Source: Virgibacillus halodenitrificans JCM 12304 (GTDB lineage: Bacteria > Bacillota > Bacilli > Bacillales > Amphibacillaceae). From it: a stretch of DNA of 64,000 nucleotides. The position numbers were made by a program, and so were the translations under genes. Shown here in pieces: positions 25,493 to 35,695 of the stretch. The notes beneath the pieces were generated by a model. That model had not been told where the DNA came from. It saw only the letters and a list, made by a program, of their open reading frames with translations, and made no database searches. Position 1 is the first letter of the stretch, and every line of letters begins with the position of its first letter. The stretch lies in contig NZ_BAZS01000001.1 in assembly GCF_001310895.1 (NCBI RefSeq), forward strand, positions 124,001 to 188,000, read 5' to 3'.

Positions 25493-26383
25493 ATGAGTGA
25501 TGTTCAAACAGAGATCATGCCGGAAGGAGCGGTAAGTATGAAGGAAGGGAAGCTATCGAATTTCTGGAAAGACTTTCGGAAGAAGAAACCAGCCCTCATT
25601 TCCTTTTACTTTATTATTCTCTTATTTATTATCACATTAATTGGTCCATATATTGTTCCTTATGACCCTGCAGCCCCGGATTATAATAAAGTCCTTGAAT
25701 CACCTTCACTACAACATTTATTTGGAACAGATAGCTTTGGAAGGGATATATTAAGCAGACTGGCTGTAGGTGCAAGGATTTCGTTGACTGTAAGTATATC
25801 TGCTGTATTGCTTGGAGCACTAGTCGGCACATTTCTTGGTCTGATCAGTGGGTTCTTTGGCAAATGGGTAGATCGAGCGATTATGCGCGTATGTGATGTT
25901 TTATTTGCATTTCCTGATTTGATTTTAGCGATCGGGATCGTAGCTATTTTAGGACCAGGATTAAAGAATGTTGTCATAGCAGTAGCTTTCTTCAGTATTC
26001 CTTCCTTTGCTCGCATTGTCCGAAGTGCCACATTGGAAACGAAGGAAATGTTATTTGTCGAAGCAACTAGATCCATTGGCGCAAGTAATAAACGAATGAT
26101 TTGGAAACATATTTTCCCGGAAACCGTACCTACGATTATTGTTTACTTCACGATGAAGGTTGGTACAGCAATTTTAGCTGCTGCCAGTTTAAGTTTCTTA
26201 GGGCTTGGAGCAGAACCTTCTTCTCCGGATTGGGGAGCTATGCTCAGTAACTCGAGGGATTATATTGACTCCTCCTTTCATCTCGTATTTTTTCCGGGGT
26301 TAATTATTTTCCTCACCGTACTGGCCTTCAATTTGCTTGGAGATGGACTGCGGGATGTACTTGACCCTAAGACGAAAGATTAA
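25493..26383 (+). CDS. Peptide-type ABC permease, DppC family
   Basis: The protein has 296 residues. N-terminal cytoplasmic tail followed by a membrane helix, then the DppC signature HLFGTDSFGRDILSRLAVGAR and the EAA loop with EATRSIGASNKRMIWKHIFPE. GGGGAGG precedes the ATG. It forms the inner-membrane channel with the upstream DppB-like protein, powered by the two following ATPases. Confidence 0.94.
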   Translation: MSDVQTEIMPEGAVSMKEGKLSNFWKDFRKKKPALISFYFIILLFIITLIGPYIVPYDPAAPDYNKVLESPSLQHLFGTDSFGRDILSRLAVGARISLTVSISAVLLGALVGTFLGLISGFFGKWVDRAIMRVCDVLFAFPDLILAIGIVAILGPGLKNVVIAVAFFSIPSFARIVRSATLETKEMLFVEATRSIGASNKRMIWKHIFPETVPTIIVYFTMKVGTAILAAASLSFLGLGAEPSSPDWGAMLSNSRDYIDSSFHLVFFPGLIIFLTVLAFNLLGDGLRDVLDPKTKD

Positions 26384-26395
26384 GGAGGACAACCG

Positions 26396-27409
26396 ATGAA
26401 CCAATTATTACAGGTAAAAAATTTAAAGACAGGTTTTCGTAAAGAAAATGGCATGCAAAACGTCGTACATGGAATAAGCTTCCATGTAAATAAAGGTGAA
26501 ATCGTTGGTATTGTTGGCGAATCCGGTTGTGGTAAAAGTGTAACTTCCTTATCCATCATGCGATTGTTACATGATACACCAGGTGAAATTGTGGATGGCT
26601 CTGTCATGTTTAAAGGGGAGGACTTAACCGCACTGTCGGAGAGACAAATGAAAAAGTATCGTGGAAATGAATTATCTATGATCTTTCAGGAGCCTATGAC
26701 TTCTTTAAATCCGGTATTAAAAATAGGAAGACAGTTGAGAGAAACAATCCAGTTACACTTAAATATGTCTAAAAAGGAAGCACATCAACATGCGATATCG
26801 ATGTTAAAGTCTGTTGGAATCCCGCGTGCAGAAGATGTGATGAACGATTATCCTCATCAGCTATCTGGTGGGATGCGACAGCGTGTTATGATCGCTATCG
26901 CTATTTCTTGTAACCCTTCCTTACTTATCGCAGACGAACCAACTACTGCATTGGATGTAACCATTCAGGCTCAAATTCTATCTGTATTAAAAGATGTTCA
27001 AAAACAAAATGAGATGGGCATTTTAATGATTACTCACGATTTGGGTGTCGTTGCAGAAGTTTGTGATCGTGTGGTAGTGATGTATGCAGGAAGAATTGTA
27101 GAAAGTGCTACAGTAGAGGAATTATTTGCAGCACCCAAACATCCATATACAAAGGGATTAATTGCATCAGTTCCTAAAATCGGCCAAGGAATTAACAGAC
27201 TTTATTCCATTCCAGGCACAGTGCCAAGCCCGTCAAATATGCCGACAGGTTGTAAATTTGCCCCGAGGTGTAGTCAAGTGATGGAAATTTGTAAGATAAA
27301 GGAACCGGAATTAATCCAAATGAAGGAGCATGATTGCAGGTGCTGGCTTTACCAGGAGAAGGAACAGGAGGTGGAGCATATTGAAAAAGGAAGTTCTGCT
27401 AGAGGTTAA
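26396..27409 (+). CDS. Peptide-type ABC ATPase, DppD family
   Basis: The protein has 337 residues. Walker [10 protein letters not shown], signature [10 protein letters not shown], Walker [13 protein letters not shown], and the C-terminal oligopeptide-transporter extension with Cys-rich CKFAPRC. AAGGAGG precedes the ATG. The 3' end overlaps the next ATPase gene by 29 nt. Confidence 0.95.
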   Translation: MNQLLQVKNLKTGFRKENGMQNVVHGISFHVNKGEIVGIVGESGCGKSVTSLSIMRLLHDTPGEIVDGSVMFKGEDLTALSERQMKKYRGNELSMIFQEPMTSLNPVLKIGRQLRETIQLHLNMSKKEAHQHAISMLKSVGIPRAEDVMNDYPHQLSGGMRQRVMIAIAISCNPSLLIADEPTTALDVTIQAQILSVLKDVQKQNEMGILMITHDLGVVAEVCDRVVVMYAGRIVESATVEELFAAPKHPYTKGLIASVPKIGQGINRLYSIPGTVPSPSNMPTGCKFAPRCSQVMEICKIKEPELIQMKEHDCRCWLYQEKEQEVEHIEKGSSARG

Positions 27410-28349
27410 GGATGTAAAAAAGGTATTCCCACTTTCCACAAGCTGGTTTGCGGAAAAGAAGTATGTGAGAGCAGTGGATGGTGTCTCCTTTACAATCAAT
27501 AAAGGAGAAACTTTTGGTTTAGTTGGGGAGTCGGGCTGTGGAAAGTCAACAACAGGGAGACTTGTTAATGGATTAATTAAAGTAGATGAAGGTGAAGTCA
27601 ATTATAAAGGTAATGACTTAGCTAACATTTCCGAAAAAGAATGGAAAAAATATCGAAAACCAATGCAAATGATATTTCAAGATCCATATGCTTCGCTTAG
27701 CCCTAGAATGAAGATAAAGGACATTCTAATGGAGCCATTAACTATTCACTTTCCAAAGATGAGTAGCTCTGAAAAACAATCCATTGTTAAGGAGTTATTA
27801 GGAAAGTGTGGTATCAGTGAATATCATTTGGAGAAATATCCTCATGAATTTAGTGGGGGGCAACGGCAACGGATAGGTATTGCTCGTTCTTTAATTTTAA
27901 AACCAGAGCTGATCATTGCCGATGAGCCTGTATCTGCGTTGGATGTATCCATTCAATCGCAAATTCTAAATTTAATGAAAGACTTACAAGAGGAATATGA
28001 GTTAACGTATCTATTTATTTCCCATGACTTGAGTGTTGTAGAGCATATTAGTGATCGGGTCGGCGTTATGTATTTGGGAAGTCTTGTAGAGGTTGCTTCA
28101 AAGCAGGCAATATTCAAGGAGCCGAAGCATCCATATACGAAGGCATTGCTCTCCTCGATCCCGCAGCCGGACCCGAAAGTAAAACGGGAACAAATTGTGC
28201 TGCAGGGGGATATTCCAAGTGCTTCGAATCCGCCTGCCGGTTGCAAATTCCACACAAGATGTCCGTTGGCAATGGATATTTGTAAGAAAGAAGTAGCACA
28301 ATTACAGCAGGTGGCGGAAGATCAGCAGGTAGCATGTCATTTATATTAG
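27381..28349 (+). CDS. Peptide-type ABC ATPase, DppF/OppF family
   Basis: The protein has 322 residues. Walker [13 protein letters not shown], signature FSGGQRQRIG, Walker B LIIADEPVSALD, C-terminal CKFHTRCPLAMDIC. I start at TTG 27381, which has GGAGGTGGAG upstream and gives [16 protein letters not shown]. The in-frame ATG at 27330 lies deep inside the DppD-like gene and would add unrelated residues. It completes the five-gene importer. Confidence 0.92.
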   Translation: MKKEVLLEVKDVKKVFPLSTSWFAEKKYVRAVDGVSFTINKGETFGLVGESGCGKSTTGRLVNGLIKVDEGEVNYKGNDLANISEKEWKKYRKPMQMIFQDPYASLSPRMKIKDILMEPLTIHFPKMSSSEKQSIVKELLGKCGISEYHLEKYPHEFSGGQRQRIGIARSLILKPELIIADEPVSALDVSIQSQILNLMKDLQEEYELTYLFISHDLSVVEHISDRVGVMYLGSLVEVASKQAIFKEPKHPYTKALLSSIPQPDPKVKREQIVLQGDIPSASNPPAGCKFHTRCPLAMDICKKEVAQLQQVAEDQQVACHLY

Positions 28350-28382
28350 TAATTTTTTAGATAAAGAAAAAACGGAGGGTAA

Positions 28383-30379
28383 ATGTTGACTAATTTACGC
28401 TATAGACAGGTACATATGGATTTTCATACAAGTGAACATATTCCCCATGTTGGCAATCGATTTGTAGCAGAAGAATTTGCGGATACGCTAAAGCAGGCGA
28501 ATGTCGATTCTGTTACTTGTTTTGCTCGATGTCATCATGGTTGGTTGTATTATCCGTCAAAAAACAGACCGGACCTTATTCATCCACAGTTAAAAAATAA
28601 TCGATTATTGCTCGAGCAAATTGATGCGTGTAATAAGCAAGATATTCAAGTTCCTATTTATACAACTGTCCAATGGGATGCATATGTGATGAAGCATCAC
28701 CCTGAGTGGCTGGCAATAGATGAAAATGGAGAATATATCAATAGTCAGGGTGTACCGGAACCACATTTTTATTACACGATTTGTTTAAACAGTGATTATC
28801 GAGTCTATTTCAAGGAACACCTCCAGGATATCGTGGATGTCGTTGGTGTAGACAAAATTGATGGATTCTTTATGGATATTCTATTTAAAGTGGATTGCAA
28901 TTGTTCAAATTGCTTTAAAGAGATGAAGAAAAAAGGCTTGGATACAACAAGTCGCCGTGATCGAATCTACTATTCTACGATAATGCTGGATGAGTTTAAA
29001 GAGGAGATTACTGGTTTTATTCAAGAAAGAGTTCCACATGCAGGTATCTTTTATAATAGTTCACATATTGGACCAAATACGAAACACAGTGCAGCACACT
29101 ATACCCATTTGGAGCTTGAATCACTGCCTAGTGGTGGGTGGGGATATGATCATTTTCCTGCTACGATGCGCTATGCCAGAAATTTGGGCAAAGAAGTACT
29201 AGGGATGACAGGGAAATTCCATACCTATTGGGGAGACTTCCATTCATTAAAAAACAAAGCAGCACTAGAATTTGAATGCTTTCAAATGCTGGCATTAGGT
29301 GCAGGCTGCTCCATTGGAGACCAGCTTCACCCAGATGGTCAGCTATCTCAGGCAGCTTATGATCTGATTGGAGACGTATATGGGCGCGTAAAAGAACTGG
29401 AGCCCTATTGTAAGGATACAAGCACAATTTCTGAAATTGGGGTAATGACCCCGGAGGAATTTTATGTGCCGGGCGATCATAATCTAGGCATTCATCCTTC
29501 ACTAATTGGGGCTGTTCGTCTTCTCCAGGAACTGTCCTACCAATTCGATATTATCGACAGTGGGATGAACTTTATGGATTATAATATGATTATTTTGCCA
29601 GATGTGATTGAATATTCTCCAGAGTTGGAAGAAAAGCTGCATACCTACATGGAGCAAGGTGGTAAGGTTATTGGAACACATCACTCACTTATGGAGAAAT
29701 CAGGTAAAACAAGCAACGTTTACGGAAATAAATATATTCAGGAAGGACAGTTTGATCGGGATTTCATTTTACCAAATGATACGTTAGGTAAGAAATTGCC
29801 AAAAGAAGAATTTGTCATGTACGTAAAAGGGACAGAGGTAGAGCCTGTTCAAGCAGAGGTCCTCTTGGATACAGTTAAGCCATATTTTAATAGAGAAGGC
29901 GATACATTTTGTTCCCATCAGCATGCACCTTCTTCCAAAGAAATGGGTATGCCAGCTGCCACAAGAAATGGGAATGCTGTTTATTTTGCTCATCCGATTT
30001 TTGGCACATACAGAAAGAACAGTCTTGCATGGTGTAAGGCAGTGATGAAGGATGCCTTGGAAATGCTTCTTCCAACGCCATTGGTGCAGCATAGGGGACA
30101 TGCCGGATTAATTACATCGCTTGCAGAGAGAAAAAGTGATGGAGCGCGAGTTCTACATGTACTGAATTACCTTACTCAAAAAAATCGGAAGATATTTACA
30201 CGATTGAAGATATCTTACCCGTTTATGATGTTCCATTTGAGGTGTTCGTCGGGAGTAAGCAGGTGAACAACCTTTATTTCGCACCAGATATGCACTCCAT
30301 CCCATTTGAACAAGTGGGGGAATCCATCCGCTTTGAAGTACCACGGCTAGATGGATATGCTGTCATGGTAATTGAGTAA
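28383..30379 (+). CDS. GHL6-like putative glycoside hydrolase with C-terminal frameshift
   Basis: Starts at ATG with GGAGGG upstream. N-terminal TIM-barrel-like region resembling hypothetical glycosyl hydrolase 6 / alpha-amylase superfamily proteins (RQVHMDFHTSEHIP, FARCHHGWLYYPS, GFFMDILF, a CNCSNCF cluster). A beta-galactosidase trimerisation-like middle follows (VIGTHHSLMEKSG, AHPIFGTY). Frame 1 ends at 30266 after 627 residues with an unrelated tail. Past the A7 run at 30178-30184 the -1 frame carries the expected ending, EDILPVYDVPFEVFVGSKQ through RFEVPRLDGYAVMVIE, to TAA 30379. The A-AAA-AAT string is also a possible slippery site. The substrate is unknown; the gene follows a peptide-type importer, so a cytosolic glycosidase on an imported glycoconjugate is likely. 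Confidence 0.8.
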
Positions 30380-30461
30380 AGGAATTTTTGAATAACGATT
30401 TGTAAAACCAGATAGCGTAGCTATTTTTATGAATTCAAGATAGATAGAAAGGAAAGAAATC

Positions 30462-31454
30462 ATGTCACATCCGATTGTAGTAGAAGAATACAGAGGAAAA
30501 AGCTTAGAAAACACACATCAAGGTATCATATGCGTTCTTAATGAAAACAAGGAAGTGATTTATGAAAAAGGGGACATAAATGACTATGTATTTTACAGGT
30601 CAGCAATGAAACCCCTTCAGGCTATACCCGCATTCACGACAGACGTAATCGAAAAGTATAAGTTGACAACAGAGGAAGCTGCATTATTCACAGCCTCCCA
30701 GCGTGGGGAAACGTACCATCAGGAAGCGTTGGAAAGTTTAATGAAGAAGCTGGATTTGGCTGAAGACTTACTTGTATGTAATCCAAGCTATCCACTCAAT
30801 GAAGAGCCAAAGAATAACTACATTTGGGAGCATAAACCGAAACGACGGTTATTGCATAATTGTTCTGGTAAACATTTAGGGTTTCTAGGATATATCAAGG
30901 AAAAAGGCTATTCCTTCACCGATTATGAAGAACTCGACCATCCATTGCAGCAAGAGATTTTGCAGTATGTGGCAGAGTTATCTGAAACACCGAAAGAAGA
31001 AATTCAAACAGCAATTGATGGCTGTGGCGTTCCTGTGCACGCGATCCCATTAAAAAATATGGCATTGTCCTTTCTGAAATTTGTTAAGCCGGAGCTGATT
31101 GAGAATAAGCAAACAGCGGAAGCAGTACGAAAAGTCGGTGATGTCATGAATGCACATCCGGAGATTGTCGCATCACATGATTTCATTTGTACAACCTTAT
31201 TGGAGGATCCGAATATTATCGCAAAAGGTGGGGCACAGGGTGTATATTGTCTCTCTCTCCGTAAAGAAAAGATCAGCATTGCACTTAAAGTATTGAGTGG
31301 ATCTGAACTGGTATGGCCTGTGCTTGTTGCAGAGCTTTTAAAAAAGATCAATTACAGTAATGAAGAGACAATTGAGCGTCTGTTAAACATTCGGTCGATG
31401 GAAATTATGAACGACAATGGAAAGCTGGTCGGTGAGACAAAAGTAATTCTTTAA
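30462..31454 (+). CDS. Asparaginase II family protein
   Basis: The protein has 330 residues of the Asparaginase_II (Rhizobium etli AnsA-like) family, distinct from the classic bacterial asparaginases. Conserved pieces: YRSAMKPLQAIPAF near the N-terminus, TASQRGETYHQEAL, HNCSGKHLGFL and ASHDFICTTLL. It should hydrolyse asparagine or a related amide to aspartate and ammonia in the cytosol. AGGAAAG precedes the ATG. Position next to a glycosidase, two peptide-binding lipoproteins and an aminopeptidase suggests it finishes off an asparagine-containing imported compound. Confidence 0.88.
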   Translation: MSHPIVVEEYRGKSLENTHQGIICVLNENKEVIYEKGDINDYVFYRSAMKPLQAIPAFTTDVIEKYKLTTEEAALFTASQRGETYHQEALESLMKKLDLAEDLLVCNPSYPLNEEPKNNYIWEHKPKRRLLHNCSGKHLGFLGYIKEKGYSFTDYEELDHPLQQEILQYVAELSETPKEEIQTAIDGCGVPVHAIPLKNMALSFLKFVKPELIENKQTAEAVRKVGDVMNAHPEIVASHDFICTTLLEDPNIIAKGGAQGVYCLSLRKEKISIALKVLSGSELVWPVLVAELLKKINYSNEETIERLLNIRSMEIMNDNGKLVGETKVIL

Positions 31455-31482
31455 AAGATAAAGAAAAAAGTTTGAGCTGAAA

Positions 31483-31527
31483 ACGTAGATACCAGTTATT
31501 GCTAGTAACTGTATTTAGAATCTACGT
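31483..31527 (+). promoter_or_regulatory. Hairpin in the leader of the second binding protein
   Basis: ACGTAGAT (31483-31490) pairs with ATCTACGT (31520-31527). An inner stem AGTTA/TAACT adds five pairs. There is no T tract, so it is probably an attenuator or mRNA-stability element rather than a terminator. Confidence 0.5.
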
Positions 31528-31582
31528 GCTTGCAGGGAAAAATCAATATACTAATTTGGCAACAACAGAAGGGAAGGGTTTA

Positions 31583-33232
31583 ATGAAGATGAGAAAATAT
31601 ATTCTGTTTGCATTAACCGTACTTATAGTAAGCAGCATGCTCGCTGCATGTTCAAGCTCTGATGAATCTGCAGATCAGAAGGATGCATCTGCAAAAGATG
31701 GAGAAAAGAAACAGGTATTTAATTTAATCAGCAATGATACGATTCCAACGATGGATTCTTCCATGGCTACAGATGGATATGCGTTTCAATTTCTTGGTAC
31801 TACAATGGAAGGACTCTACCGACTTGGTGAGGATGGAAAGCCAGTAGAAGGGATTGCCAAGAAACATTCGGTGAGTGAAGATGGATTGACTTGGACGTTT
31901 GAATTAAGAGAGGATGCCACTTGGACAAATGGTGATCCGGTAACTGCCCATGATTTTGTTTATGCATGGAGAAGAGCAGTAGACCCGGAAACTGGCTCAG
32001 AGTATGGTCCTTACATGATGGGTAGCGTGATTAAAAATGCTGCTAAGATCAGTAATGGAGAAGCGGAACTCGATGAACTGGGAGTAAAAGCAGAAGGAGA
32101 TTACCAATTGGTAGTTGAACTGGAAAACCCAACACCATATTTTGAATCCTTAACTACTTTTGGTACATTCTATCCTCTAAATGAAAAATTTGTTGAGGAG
32201 CAAGGAGATAAATATGCGACAAGCGCAGACACAATGATCTTTAATGGTCCGTTTGTTATGAAGGATTGGGCAAGTACAAGCAGTTCCTGGGAAGTAGAGA
32301 AGAATCCAGACTACTGGGATGCAGATGCAGTACAATTAGATAAAATGACTTTTGATGTTATTAAAGATCCGCAAACAGCTCTAGACCTTTATCAAAAAGG
32401 AGAGGTAGACCGTGTGGATCTCTCATCCGATTTTGTAGATCAATATGCTACAGACGAAAATTTTGTGAATACACCTGAGTTCGGCATGCGCTATTTCAAA
32501 TTTAATATGAAAACAAATGAACATTTGAAAAACAAAAACATCAGAGCTGCGATTGGCAGAGCTTTTGACAAGCAAAGCCTTGTGGATGAAATTTTAAATG
32601 ATGGCTCACTTGCTGCTACAGGAATCGTGCCTCAGGAGTTCGCTAAACATCCGGAAACAGGAGAAGATTTCCGTAAAGTTAATGGTGATCTGATGGCATA
32701 TGATGTAGAAGAAGCAAAAAAATATTGGGAAAAAGGGTTGAAAGAAGAAGGAATCGATTCATTGGAATTGGTATTCTTAGCTGGTGATAGTGAAGAAGGC
32801 AAAACGCTGAGCGAATACTTGGCAAATCAGCTTGAATCCAATTTGGAAGGATTATCTGTTGAATTAAAGCAAGTACCAATGAAGCAGCGTATTCAAGCAG
32901 ATAATAACTTGGAATATGATTTGCAGCTATCAAGCTGGGGTCCTGACTATTTAGATCCAAACACGTTCTTGAATATCTTCTTAGAAGATACAGGTGGGTA
33001 TTATAATGAAGAATTTAATAAGCTGGTAGAAAAAGCGAACACAGAGCTTGCCTTAAAGCCAGTGGAACGATTTAATACATTCTTAGAAGCAGAGAAAATC
33101 CTATTTGATGATGCTGCTATTGGCCCTGTTTATCAAACAGGAAGAGCACAGCTAATCTCTCCAAAGATGGCTGATGTCATTGCTGTTCCGTTCGGTCCGG
33201 AATATGAATACAAATGGGCGCATGTGGAGTAA
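31583..33232 (+). CDS. OppA-type peptide-binding lipoprotein
   Basis: The protein has 549 residues. Lipoprotein signal with lipobox LAAC (YILFALTVLIVSSMLAAC), then a family 5 binding domain: YAFQFLGTTMEGLYRLGEDG, WTFELREDATWTNGDPVTAHD, FVYAWRRAVDPETGSEYGPY, typical of OppA/MppA. It starts at ATG 31583 after GAAGGG; an alternative ATG lies two codons on. It has no permease genes of its own and may share the importer upstream or another Opp system. It is the second peptide-binding protein of the cluster. Confidence 0.9.
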   Translation: MKMRKYILFALTVLIVSSMLAACSSSDESADQKDASAKDGEKKQVFNLISNDTIPTMDSSMATDGYAFQFLGTTMEGLYRLGEDGKPVEGIAKKHSVSEDGLTWTFELREDATWTNGDPVTAHDFVYAWRRAVDPETGSEYGPYMMGSVIKNAAKISNGEAELDELGVKAEGDYQLVVELENPTPYFESLTTFGTFYPLNEKFVEEQGDKYATSADTMIFNGPFVMKDWASTSSSWEVEKNPDYWDADAVQLDKMTFDVIKDPQTALDLYQKGEVDRVDLSSDFVDQYATDENFVNTPEFGMRYFKFNMKTNEHLKNKNIRAAIGRAFDKQSLVDEILNDGSLAATGIVPQEFAKHPETGEDFRKVNGDLMAYDVEEAKKYWEKGLKEEGIDSLELVFLAGDSEEGKTLSEYLANQLESNLEGLSVELKQVPMKQRIQADNNLEYDLQLSSWGPDYLDPNTFLNIFLEDTGGYYNEEFNKLVEKANTELALKPVERFNTFLEAEKILFDDAAIGPVYQTGRAQLISPKMADVIAVPFGPEYEYKWAHVE

Positions 33233-33261
33233 TTATAAAAGGTAAAGAAGGAAAAGAGTAT

Positions 33262-33503
33262 GGGACAAAACTAATGGCGACATTCTAAAGACAAATATTT
33301 TAGCGTGTGGGTGCCCCGCTCCGGAAAAGTCGCTTCGCTTTCCGTGGGCGCTGCTAAGCCTCGGGCCAACAGGATGTTGGTCATGAAGGCGTCGCGACAG
33401 GACGTCGCGAATTTAGCTTCCATCCTAACGCACTGTGGGGTCTTATCTAGGCTTATCCTCCCACAGGAGTCTGCGCGATTTTCCTCCGCTAATTTGTTAC
33501 AAT
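33262..33503. repeat. GC-rich hairpin-rich interspersed repeat
   Basis: About 240 bp of GC-rich DNA in an AT-rich spacer. It runs from TGGGACAAAACTAATGGCGA to TCCTCCGCTAATTTGTTAC. It holds two adjacent hairpins with like loops: CCAAC-AGGAT-GTTGG (33366-33380) and TCGCGAC-AGGAC-GTCGCGA (33392-33410). A GGAAA...TTTCC stem around GTCGCTTCGC lies before them. From memory, elements with CCGCTCCGGAAAAGTCGCTT and CAGGAGTCTGCGCG motifs are scattered between genes in Oceanobacillus and relatives. I see no transposase. Confidence 0.6.
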
Positions 33504-33506
33504 AAG

Positions 33507-33554
33507 AAATCCGAACCACGTTTCAGTGTTAGTGTGAATTGGTTCGGATTTTCA
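33507..33554 (+). terminator. Terminator-like hairpin after the repeat element
   Basis: AAATCCGAACCA pairs with TGGTTCGGATTT (12-bp stem, about 20-nt loop) followed by T residues. It could end transcripts from the binding-protein gene that read through the repeat. Confidence 0.65.
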
Positions 33555-33633
33555 ATGTATAAAAATTTCCTTTCAATCTCTTTTCCACAAATTATGAACG
33601 TGCTTAATCATACAAAAATCAGGAGGAATTGTT

Positions 33634-35003
33634 ATGAAGTTATCGATGTATTCTATGTCAACAAATGAAATTGAAAGCAAACAAATAGAGAAGGATGCTT
33701 GTTTTGGAACGAAGAAAATAGTTGAAAAGGAAACGGGCCTTTATTTCTTATTAAGCACGAACACAACCAATCAATCAACAGAAGATATCCGTCATTTGGG
33801 AGGAGAGGCGCGTAGCTATATTCGTAATGAGTTTCCCGGCGAAGCTTTAACGATTGATATGCAGCCTTTCTTTGCCGAAGCTGCTGCTGTATCCTCAGAA
33901 TTCCTCCCGGCGTTTATGGAAGGATGGTACCTCGCCAGTTATTCTTTTTCAAAATATCAGGGCTCCAAAAGGCCCGCTGATCCTATTTTACTTTATGATC
34001 TAGATAAATATGAAGCGGTAGTAAAAACAGCACAAACACGATCCCAGGCTGTAAATATTGCCAGAGATTTATGTAATGAGCCTGCCAATAAATTAACACC
34101 TGCTATTTATGCTGATAAACTGCAAGAGATTTTTAAGGACACGAATGTAAATGTGGAAATTTTACAGGGAGAAGATCTGGACAAACATGGCTTAGAAGCA
34201 ATAAAGACGGTAGGTAAAGGAAGCATCAATCCGCCAAGAATGGCTGTTCTCACATTAAAAAATAGCGATGAAAAGCATATAGCTCTTGTCGGAAAGGGAG
34301 TAACCTTCGATTCAGGTGGAGTAAATGTGAAAACCGGTAAAGGAATCTGGGAAATGAAAATGGATATGGGCGGATCTGCGGCCGTAGTTGGTGCGATGAA
34401 GCTATTAGCAGATTTGGCAAGTCATGTCCATGTAACTGCAGTTATTCCTTTAGTAGAAAATCTGGCTGGAACGAACGCTATTTGCCAGCAGATATTATTT
34501 CCTATTCCAATGGCTTATATGTAGAGGTTGGAAATACGGATGCAGAGGGAAGACTTGTTTTGGCAGATGGGATGCTTTATGCTCAAGCATTAGGTGCAGA
34601 AACAGTTATCGATATCGCGACATTAACAGGTGCTATTGGACAGGCATTAGGATTAAAAGCAGCAGGTGTTTTCAGTAATCAAGAAGAGGACTTGTGGAAA
34701 TATAAGCAATTGGGAGAACAAACGGGGGATTATGTCTGGCCAATGCCAGTGATTAAAGAATACCAGGAATATATGAAAAGTGATTATGCAGATTTAAACA
34801 ATATGAGTTCTTCTGATTTTGGTGGTGCCATTACTGCAGCTATTTTCCTGAGTAATTTTGTTGAGCCGAAGACAAAATGGGTACATATTGATATGGCTAA
34901 TACAGTAAGGCCTTGGAAACAATATGGCTATCATGTAGCCGGCGCATCTGGATTTGGTGTAAGATTGTTAACAGAAATGGTATGTGAAGAAGGGAAGGAA
35001 TAA
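33634..35003 (+). pseudogene. Leucyl aminopeptidase (M17), interrupted by a frameshift
   Basis: An M17 cytosolic aminopeptidase split across two frames. The first part (33634 to about 34484) has the N-terminal domain and the metal-site stretch VGKGVTFDSGGVNVKTGKG plus MKMDMGGSAAV. The second part (about 34485-35003) starts PADIISYSNGLYVEVGNTDA and contains NTDAEGRLVLADG, which supplies further metal ligands. Junction: NAI-C followed by PADII requires one extra base near 34484. Frame 1 alone stops at 34524 without NTDAEGRL and should be inactive. Repairing one base restores about 456 residues, near normal M17 length. GGAGGAATTGTT precedes the ATG. It would cleave N-terminal residues from imported peptides. 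Confidence 0.85.
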
Positions 35004-35005
35004 AG

Positions 35006-35695
35006 ATGAAGCTTGAAGTCATTGTACAAAGTAAGCAGGAAGCAATCGAGGCACAAAAACTGGGAGCGGATCGCTTGGAACTGGTGTCTGCCATGAAAGA
35101 AGGCGGTCTGACCCCTAGCTATGGAACAATTAAACAGGTACTGGAAAATGTAGAAATCCCTGTGCAAATCATGGTCCGCCCGCATAGTTATAACTTTTTC
35201 TATACAGAAGCAGATATTGAGGTCATTGTTGAGGATGTAAAAGCCATTCGCGAACTAGGTGGAAACCGAATTGTATTTGGTGCTTTAAATCAAGATGGTA
35301 CAGTCAATGAATCCATGTTGAAGGAGGTTATCAATCAATTCCCGGAAATCGACATCACTTTTCACCGCGCATTTGATGAAGTCACTTCACAGGAAGAAGC
35401 ATATCGAACCCTATGTAACTATCCTTCAAATGTGAAGCGAATTTTAACATCAGGCGGAAAACCCAATTGTATGGAAGGAAAAGAGCAATTGCGCAACCTG
35501 GTGAAATTGGAGCAAGAATTAGGCGGCCCAGTAATTATGCCGGGATCTGGACTTACCCCAGAGAATGTTCAGGAGATTAAGCAGACGACAGAAGCGACAG
35601 AATTTCACTTTGGAAAATCTGTGCGTGTTGAGCAGTCATTTGCAAATGGGTTTGATGAGGGAAGTGTGGATAGCGTATTGCGGGTGTTGAAGTAA
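35006..35695 (+). CDS. cutC: CutC family protein
   Basis: The protein has 229 residues with the CutC TIM-barrel pattern: LEVIVQSKQEAIEAQKLGAD, RLELVSAMKEGGLTPSYG, IMVRPHSYNFFYTE, ITFHRAFDEV, ILTSGGKPN. Named for copper homeostasis in Escherichia coli, but a direct copper role is disputed and the enzyme activity is unknown. It begins 2 bases after the aminopeptidase stop, with GGAAGGAA as ribosome site, so it is co-transcribed with it. Its presence in a sugar/peptide utilisation cluster fits an enzymatic role better than metal tolerance. Confidence 0.93.
   Translation: MKLEVIVQSKQEAIEAQKLGADRLELVSAMKEGGLTPSYGTIKQVLENVEIPVQIMVRPHSYNFFYTEADIEVIVEDVKAIRELGGNRIVFGALNQDGTVNESMLKEVINQFPEIDITFHRAFDEVTSQEEAYRTLCNYPSNVKRILTSGGKPNCMEGKEQLRNLVKLEQELGGPVIMPGSGLTPENVQEIKQTTEATEFHFGKSVRVEQSFANGFDEGSVDSVLRVLK

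Noticed and set aside
33262-33503. Coding ORFs inside the GC-rich element
   Set aside because: Short frames on both strands lack ribosome sites and follow from the base composition. Hairpins and dispersed relatives fit a non-coding repeat.
35006-35695. CutC as a copper-resistance gene
   Set aside because: No copper transporter, chaperone or CsoR/CopY-type regulator is nearby. Context is peptide and sugar use.
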